NCBI GenBank assembly: GCA_963700195.1
Contig: CAVOWQ010000010.1
Span: forward strand, 1-64,000
Direction: 5' to 3'
Length of the DNA: 64,000 nucleotides
Source of the DNA: AP-15 sp963700195
GTDB lineage: Bacteria > Pseudomonadota > Alphaproteobacteria > ATCC43930 > CGMCC-115725
Made by a program: the position numbers and the translations under genes. Every line of letters starts with the position of its first letter. Position 1 is the stretch's first letter. This document shows, one piece after another, positions 58,929 to 64,000 of the stretch. The notes beneath the pieces are model-generated. The model saw only the letters and a list, made by a program, of their open reading frames with translations, had not been told where the DNA came from and did no database searches.

Positions 58929-59315
58929 TCAGGCTTGACCGGCGCCGATATGCGCGACTGCCTCGATCTCGACTTTGAGCGATGGGTTTGCCAACGCCGC
59001 CACCTGGACGAGAGTGGAGGCCGGAAAGTTGCCGGTAAAGAATTCGCGTCTCGCTTGCCATACCTTCTCGCGCTGGGTGATGTCGGTGACGAAGATCGTC
59101 ACCTTGACGACGTCGGCCATACTGCCGCCTGCCGCCGCGAGGAGATTGCGGATCTTGGTGAAGATCACCTTGGCCTGGGCGTATTCGTCGCCTTCAGTGC
59201 CTGCGGCGGTCATGCCGGCGACGTAGGCGACCCCGTTCACCACCAGACAGTTCGACCACGTGCCCGCCTGAGGCTCCGCCACCTCGGGGCTGACCGCGCG
59301 GACAATCTTGCTCAT
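58929..59315 (-). CDS. RidA/YjgF-family protein
   Basis: 128 aa. MSKIVRAVSPEVAEPQAGTW, VNGVAYVAGMTAAGTEGDEY, QAKVIFTKIRNLLAAAGGSM and VKVTIFVTDITQREKVWQAR, then FPASTLVQVAALANPSLKVE match the family, which hydrolyses reactive enamines/imines or acts in catabolic pathways. The usual arginine before the C-terminal strand (STRxxV in classical RidA) is replaced (STLVQV), so the enamine deaminase activity of archetypal RidA may be missing. It follows an LLM gene by 2 bp. Confidence 0.9.
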   Translation of the reverse strand: MSKIVRAVSPEVAEPQAGTWSNCLVVNGVAYVAGMTAAGTEGDEYAQAKVIFTKIRNLLAAAGGSMADVVKVTIFVTDITQREKVWQARREFFTGNFPASTLVQVAALANPSLKVEIEAVAHIGAGQA

Positions 59316-59317
59316 CG

Positions 59318-60163
59318 CTATGCTCCCACCTGCTGTTTCAGCTTGGCAACGCGGTCCAAGATCGGCAGAACCTCGTCCGCCTTCGCCGGGGGCACCGGAA
59401 AATTCACGCGCACGACACCGAGGTCGCGAAAGCGCTTCAACAGATCCGGGTCTTCTGGCGGGCCGCCCAACGTCACCGGCAAAGACTTCGGGTCGCGGCC
59501 GGCCTCCTCGGCCATCTGCCGAAAGCGCGGCATGTACTCCTGCGGATTGCCGCTGCTGGCGTTCGGATACCAGCCGTCGCCATAGCGCACCGCCCGGCGC
59601 GCCGCCCACGGGAAGGCGCCGCCGAGGATGACCGGCGGATGCGGCTTCTGAACCGGTTTCGGCCAGGTCATCATCGGCGAGAAATCGACGAGGTCGCCGT
59701 GGTACTCCGCGGTCGGTTTGGTCCAGATCTCCTTCATCGCCTCGATCTGCTCGCGCATCTTCTTGAAGCGAGACGTGAACTCCGTGCCGTGGTTCTCGAT
59801 CTCCTCGGCATTCCAGCCGCCGCCGATGCCGAACAGAAACCGCCCGTTCGAAACCTGATCGATCGAGGCGACGAGCTTGGCGGTCTGGATCGTGTCGCGC
59901 TGGATCACCAGGCACACGCCGGTGCCGAGCTTGAGCCGCTTGGTGACCGCCGCCGCCGTGGCGAGCGTCACAAACGGGTCCATCACATCGTAATACCGCT
60001 TCGGCAATTCGCCGCCGCCCGGCGCCGGTGTGCGCCGCGGCACCGGGATGTGCGAGTGCTCGGCCACCCACAATGCATCGAGCCCCCGCTCCTCCATCGC
60101 CACGGCGAGCTCGGTCGGTGAGATCGAGTAATCGGTGAAAAAGATCGAAGCGCCGAATTCCAT
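59318..60163 (-). CDS. LLM-class flavin/F420-dependent oxidoreductase
   Basis: 281 aa, shorter type. MEFGASIFFTDYSISPTELA, ERGLDALWVAEHSHIPVPRR, KLGTGVCLVIQRDTIQTAKL, VASIDQVSNGRFLFGIGGGW and RFKKMREQIEAMKEIWTKPT are typical of the TIGR03619-like subfamily. NHGTEF and PPVILGGAFPWAARRAVRYG also occur. F420 or FMN may be the cofactor. Two bases separate it from RidA, so the pair is co-translated. Confidence 0.9.
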   Translation of the reverse strand: MEFGASIFFTDYSISPTELAVAMEERGLDALWVAEHSHIPVPRRTPAPGGGELPKRYYDVMDPFVTLATAAAVTKRLKLGTGVCLVIQRDTIQTAKLVASIDQVSNGRFLFGIGGGWNAEEIENHGTEFTSRFKKMREQIEAMKEIWTKPTAEYHGDLVDFSPMMTWPKPVQKPHPPVILGGAFPWAARRAVRYGDGWYPNASSGNPQEYMPRFRQMAEEAGRDPKSLPVTLGGPPEDPDLLKRFRDLGVVRVNFPVPPAKADEVLPILDRVAKLKQQVGA

Positions 60164-60236
60164 CGCCCAGCCCTCAGAGTTGCGCTCAGCCCTCAGGGAT
60201 AGCTCGAGGCACGAGGGGTAGTCGGCGGCATACCGG

Positions 60237-60279
60237 CCCGCCTCACTCTGCCCTCTCCCCCGGCCGCGGGGGAGAGGAA
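60237..60279. repeat. Palindromic intergenic repeat, type B fragment
   Basis: CCCGCCTCACTCTGCCCTCT followed by CCCCCGGCC-GCGGGGGAGAGG: the right half of the type B element. It lies just beyond the stop of the molybdenum hydroxylase gene (60288), in a position where it could act as a terminator-like hairpin. Confidence 0.55.
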
Positions 60280-60287
60280 TGACAGTT

Positions 60288-62648
60288 TCAGAGTAACTTC
60301 ACGATCGGCGGGCATTGGATGCTCGCCAGACGCGTTCCGGGGTCGCCGGCATATCGATGTGGCGTGATGCCGTATTCCGACAGCGCGTCGACCAGCGCGT
60401 TCATCACCGACGGCAGCCCGCCGGCGCAGCCGGCCTCGCCGCAGCCCTTCGCCCCGAGGACGTTGGTCGTGGCCGGAACCGGATGGAATTCGTGCGTGAA
60501 CAGCGGGGCGTCCTCGGCGCGCGGCAATGCGTAATCCATGTACGAGCCGGTCAGCAACTGGCCGTGCTCGTCGTAGATCGTGTGTTCGCGCAATGCCTGG
60601 CCGATGCCCTGCACGATCCCGCCATGCGCCTGGCCGTTGACCAGCAGCGGGTTGATGACGGTGCCGAAATCGTTGACGAACGCATAGCGGACGACGTCGA
60701 CCATACCGGTCTCGGGGTCGACCTCGACTTCGGCGATGTGGCAGCCGTTCGGGAAAGCGGAGGGCGGGCCGTCGGCGACGAGCTGCACATCGAGGCTCTG
60801 CGGCAATTCCGCCGGCAATTTCAGGCCGGAGCGGATCTTGTCGGCCAATTCCATGATGCCGACCGAGCGATCCGTGCCGGCGATCACGAACCGGCCGGCG
60901 CGGAATTCGATGTCCGCGACCGCCGCCTCCAGCACATGCGCGGCAATCTGCTTGCCGGTCTCGACCACCTTGTCGCCGGCCGCGACGATCGCGGTGCCGC
61001 TCGTCATCATCGATTTCGAGCCGCCGGTGCCGCCGCCGGCGATCAGCTCGTCGCTGTCGCCCTGCAGCAGCCGGATCTTCTGGAACGGGATCCCCAAACG
61101 CGTGCTGAGCACCTGCGCGAAGGGCGACGCGTGGCCCTGCCCGTAATCGAGCGTGCCGGTGATGATCGTGACGGTGCCGTCCGCCTCGAACCGGATGCCG
61201 CCCATCTCGCGGCCGGGCGGGCCGGTCAGTTCGAGGTAGTCGCTGATGCCCCGCCCGCGCAGCCGGCCGCGCGCCCGGCTTTCCGCCTTGCGCGCGGCAA
61301 AGCCGTCCCAATCGGCGAGCGCCAAGGCCTGGTTCAGCAGGTTGGTGAAGTCGCCGCTGTCGTAGGTCGTGCCGTTGGGGGCCTTGTAGGGCATCGCCTC
61401 CGGCGGGATGTGGTTGCGCCGGCGCAGCTCGACGCGGTCGATCCCCATTTCTGCCGCGGCCGCATCCACCAGCCGCTCCATGTAGTAATTGGCCTCGGGC
61501 CGGCCGGCGCCGCGATAGGCGCCGACGGGTGTCGTGTTGGTGAACATGCACTTCGTCGAGACCTCGATCAGCGGGGTCTTGTAGACGCCGAGCGTGTTCC
61601 TGACCGCATTGCGGGTCGGCGGGCCGGGCGCGCCGTAAGTGGCGCCGACATTGCCGTAGATGGTCAGGCGCACCGCCAGAAAATGGCCGTCGCGGTCGAG
61701 CGCCAATTCGGCTGTCGTCTCGGCGTCGCGGCCATGCGTGTCGGACAGGAAACTGCCCGAGCGGTCGTCGGTCCATTTGACCGGGCGGCCGAGTTCGCGG
61801 GCCGCGTGCATGATGCAGTAATATTCGGCATAGGTCGGCTGTTTCATGCCGAACGAGCCGCCGACGCGATCGGTTATCACGCGCAGCTTGTCGCGCCCGA
61901 CCCCGAACACGCCGGCGATGTAATTGCGGAACCCGAACACCCCCTGGCCCGGCACATGGAGCGTCCAGTGCTGTCGCTCGGCGTCGTACTGGGCAACTCC
62001 GGCGCGCGGCTCCATCGCATTGACGACGATGCGGTTGTTGCGCAGCTCGAGCCGCGTCACATGCGCGGCGGCGGCAAAAGCGGCGGCGACCTTCTCGCTG
62101 TCGCCGTAGTGAAAATCGAGCCCGACATTCCCGGGCACATCGTCATAGAGCAGCGGAGCTCCGGGCGCGGCCGCCTCCCGGGCCGACGTGACGGCCGGCA
62201 GTGGGTCGATATCGACGACCACCGCTTCCGCGGCGTCCCTGGCCTGCGCGGCGGTCTCGGCAACGACCGCAGCGATCGGGTCCCCGACATAGCGGACCTT
62301 GTCGGTCGCCAGCGCATACCGGACGGGGCTCAGCATCGGCGTCCCGTCCCGGTTGTTCATGACCTGCCGCGGCGGCAGCGGGCCGACGCCCCCTGCCTCC
62401 AGATCCGCCGCGGTATAAACTCCGAGCACCCCCGGCATGCCGCGCGCCGCCGCGGTGTCGATGCCGCGGATGATCCCGTGCGCATAATGGCTGCGCACGA
62501 TCGCGCAATAGGCTTGGCCCGGAAAATTGATGTCGTCGGTGAACCGGCCCTTTCCGGACACCAGCACCGGGTCTTCGCTGCGCGGCACCGGCTGTCCGAT
62601 CGCATATCGATCGAGATCGAGCAGTGTCGGATCGACGAAATCATCCAT
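60288..62648 (-). CDS. Xanthine dehydrogenase-family molybdenum-binding (large) subunit
   Basis: 786 aa, similar in design to aerobic CO/aldehyde dehydrogenase large subunits. The N-terminal domain includes AIGQPVPRSEDPVLVSGKGR, AIVRSHYAHGIIRGIDT, VRYVGDPIAAVVAETAAQAR; the cofactor domain has DRVGGSFGMKQPTYAEYYCI, PVGAYRGAGRPEANYYMERL and GAKGCGEAGCAGGLPSVMNA with the catalytic glutamate. AYRGAGR rather than AYRCSFR means it is not a form I CO dehydrogenase. FAD and Fe-S subunits are not adjacent. The substrate is open. Confidence 0.9.
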   Translation of the reverse strand: MDDFVDPTLLDLDRYAIGQPVPRSEDPVLVSGKGRFTDDINFPGQAYCAIVRSHYAHGIIRGIDTAAARGMPGVLGVYTAADLEAGGVGPLPPRQVMNNRDGTPMLSPVRYALATDKVRYVGDPIAAVVAETAAQARDAAEAVVVDIDPLPAVTSAREAAAPGAPLLYDDVPGNVGLDFHYGDSEKVAAAFAAAAHVTRLELRNNRIVVNAMEPRAGVAQYDAERQHWTLHVPGQGVFGFRNYIAGVFGVGRDKLRVITDRVGGSFGMKQPTYAEYYCIMHAARELGRPVKWTDDRSGSFLSDTHGRDAETTAELALDRDGHFLAVRLTIYGNVGATYGAPGPPTRNAVRNTLGVYKTPLIEVSTKCMFTNTTPVGAYRGAGRPEANYYMERLVDAAAAEMGIDRVELRRRNHIPPEAMPYKAPNGTTYDSGDFTNLLNQALALADWDGFAARKAESRARGRLRGRGISDYLELTGPPGREMGGIRFEADGTVTIITGTLDYGQGHASPFAQVLSTRLGIPFQKIRLLQGDSDELIAGGGTGGSKSMMTSGTAIVAAGDKVVETGKQIAAHVLEAAVADIEFRAGRFVIAGTDRSVGIMELADKIRSGLKLPAELPQSLDVQLVADGPPSAFPNGCHIAEVEVDPETGMVDVVRYAFVNDFGTVINPLLVNGQAHGGIVQGIGQALREHTIYDEHGQLLTGSYMDYALPRAEDAPLFTHEFHPVPATTNVLGAKGCGEAGCAGGLPSVMNALVDALSEYGITPHRYAGDPGTRLASIQCPPIVKLL

Positions 62649-62758
62649 GCGTCATCTCCTTCGCGCCGGCAAACTAGCGCCTCGATGCAGCACTCGCCAA
62701 GCGCTGAGGCAATCGTCTAAACCACGACTGACCGCGGGGAACATGTGGGGACTGATCG

Positions 62759-64000
62759 ATGAGAACGCGCATGCGGGCTAGCCAGCCCGGAGAAAGACAT
62801 ACGGGCTTGCTCGCCGCGCGCATCGCGCACCATTGGGCGCGCCGTCCGAGACGGGGGCTGCTGGCCTTGCTCGGCCCCGGTTTGATCACCGGCGCCTCGG
62901 ACGACGATCCGAGCGGGATCGCGACCTATTCGCAGGCAGGCGCGCAATTCGGCTACAGCATGGCCTGGGTCATGCTGTTCACCTGGCCTCTGATGGCCGC
63001 CATCCAGGAAATCAGCGCCCGCATCGGCCGCGTCACCGGGCACGGCATCGCCGGCAATATCCGGCGCTATTACCCGCCCTGGCTGCTGCGGGCGATCGTC
63101 GTGCTGCTGCTCGCCGCCAACATCATCAATCTGGGCGCCGATCTCGGCGCGATGGGGGAGGCCTTGCGGCTGCTCATCGGCGGCCCGCCGCATCTCTATG
63201 TCGTCGCCTTTGCTGTCGGCTGCGCGCTCCTCGAAATTTTCGTGCGCTACGAACGCTATGTCTCGATCCTCAAATGGACGAGCGTCTCGTTGTTCGCCTA
63301 TGTCGCGACGGCGCTGGTGGTCGACGTGCCCTGGGCTCGGGTCGCCTACAACCTCGTCGTGCCCACCCTCAGCTGGGACAAGGATTACATCGTCGCGATC
63401 GTCGCCGTGCTCGGCACGACGATCACGCCCTATTGCTTCTTTTGGCAGTCCTCGCAGGAAGCGGAGGACGAGCGCGTCGATCCGGCCGCCCACACGCTGA
63501 TCGACGCGCCGGACGAGGCCCGCTCCGAGATCAACCGCATCCGGATCGACACCTATCTCGGCATGGGGTTCTCGAACCTGATCAGCCTCTTCATCATCAT
63601 CACCACGGCGGCGACCCTCAATGCGCACGGCATCACCGACATCCAGACCTCGTCGCAAGCGGCGGAGGCATTGCGGCCGATCGCCGGCGTCTTCACCTTT
63701 GCGCTGTTCGCCGCCGGCATTATCGGCATCGGCGTGCTGGCCGTGCCGGTGCTGGCCGGGTCGGCCGCCTATGCGCTCGGCGAGGCGTTGGATTGGCCGA
63801 CCGGGCTCGCCCGCAGGCCGCTCGATGCGAAAGCCTTCTACGGCGCGATCGGGGCCGCCACGTTGGTCGGCGTCCTGATCAACTTCGTCCACCTCGATCC
63901 GATCAAGGCATTGTTCTGGTCGGCCGTCATCAACGGCGTCGTGGCAGTGCCATTGATGATCGTGATTATGCTGATGGCTATGCAGCGGCAAGTGATGGGA
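62759..64000 (+). CDS. Nramp-like divalent metal transporter, 3' end beyond the window
   Basis: 414 codons visible and still open. ATG 62759 or ATG 62771. TM1 is LLALLGPGLITGASDDDPSG followed by IATYSQAGAQFGYSMAWVML, matching Nramp except that the canonical DPGN is DPSG. TM6 reads GTTITPYCFFWQSSQEAEDE where Mn/Fe Nramps have a MPH-type motif. Further helices (LISLFIIITTAATLNAHGIT, LAVPVLAGSAAYALGEALDW) follow the Nramp order. The changed metal-site residues suggest a non-canonical substrate such as Mg or another ion. Divergent from the molybdenum hydroxylase gene. Confidence 0.87.
   Translation, partial: MRTRMRASQPGERHTGLLAARIAHHWARRPRRGLLALLGPGLITGASDDDPSGIATYSQAGAQFGYSMAWVMLFTWPLMAAIQEISARIGRVTGHGIAGNIRRYYPPWLLRAIVVLLLAANIINLGADLGAMGEALRLLIGGPPHLYVVAFAVGCALLEIFVRYERYVSILKWTSVSLFAYVATALVVDVPWARVAYNLVVPTLSWDKDYIVAIVAVLGTTITPYCFFWQSSQEAEDERVDPAAHTLIDAPDEARSEINRIRIDTYLGMGFSNLISLFIIITTAATLNAHGITDIQTSSQAAEALRPIAGVFTFALFAAGIIGIGVLAVPVLAGSAAYALGEALDWPTGLARRPLDAKAFYGAIGAATLVGVLINFVHLDPIKALFWSAVINGVVAVPLMIVIMLMAMQRQVMG

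Noticed and set aside
5364..60279. Palindromic repeats as CRISPR or IS remnants
   Set aside because: Copies are dispersed singly, without regular spacers, transposase fragments or target duplications that I could see.
60288..62648. Form I CO dehydrogenase (CoxL)
   Set aside because: The active-site loop reads AYRGAGR, not AYRCSFR, and coxM/coxS are not adjacent.
60315..62720. 801-codon open frame on the plus strand
   Set aside because: It is antisense to the molybdenum hydroxylase gene, whose motifs are all present. Long antisense frames arise easily in GC-rich DNA and this one is full of Arg/Gly/Asp/His without family-like sequence.
1..64000. tRNA or rRNA genes
   Set aside because: No stretch with a cloverleaf-like T-loop/anticodon pattern or rRNA-like sequence was seen by eye; a covariance search was not possible.

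Overview
The window reads as GC-rich chromosomal DNA from an alphaproteobacterium, probably a soil or freshwater member of the Hyphomicrobiales/Rhodospirillales. I cannot place it more closely. The support is an alphaproteobacterial-style sdhCDAB operon, cob genes of the late-cobalt pathway (CobN, CobW, fused CobL), an intracellular PHA depolymerase, an Mla/Mce lipid-transport operon, and short palindromic repeats of the kind common in these genomes. No tRNA, rRNA, CRISPR array, insertion sequence or phage was found.

Layout. 0-5.4 kb: end of a YidB-like gene, a beta-keto acid cleavage enzyme with an orphan CoA-transferase alpha subunit, then a rearranged patch holding a phosphatase fragment, whole and broken cupins, and the two ends of an NmrA-like SDR gene, next to a DMT transporter. 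5.7-13.5 kb: GNAT, cupin and a divergent YafY-type regulator with a palindromic operator; PhaZ; a patatin homologue lacking its catalytic residues; two c-type cytochromes; a GST; uncharacterised proteins. 13.5-17.1 kb: mlaE-mlaF-mlaD-PqiC-like lipoprotein operon. 17.2-21.1 kb: apt, a methyltransferase, alanine dehydrogenase, a small membrane protein and an LhgO-like oxidoreductase. 21.1-35.9 kb: cobalamin synthesis in two blocks around cobD. One block is cbiX-cobH fusion-cobL-GT39-cobI-oxidoreductase; the other is cobU-cobW-cobN-cobO-cobQ behind a cobalamin riboswitch. 35.9-43.3 kb: GFA protein, HbpS/GlcG protein, GST, CaiB-type CoA-transferase, LLM flavin enzyme, cupin, an orphan xanthine-dehydrogenase-type large subunit and a MoaD/ThiS-like protein. 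43.4-47.8 kb: envelope-stress-like membrane proteins and a PBP1A. 47.9-53.2 kb: NIPSNAP, nucleoside hydrolase and sdhCDAB. 53.2-64 kb: a catabolic-looking set (HpcH/CitE, LLM enzymes, MmgE/PrpD, MFS, RidA, a second molybdenum hydroxylase) with a YedK protein, ending in an Nramp-like transporter cut by the window edge.

Two features run through the whole window. First, ten single-base frame breaks in otherwise full-length genes, including sdhA and sdhB, are all +1 insertions. This suggests sequence error more than gene decay. Second, at least nine palindromic repeat elements lie between genes, and two of them sit in frame inside coding sequences (cobQ and the start of the GT39 gene).
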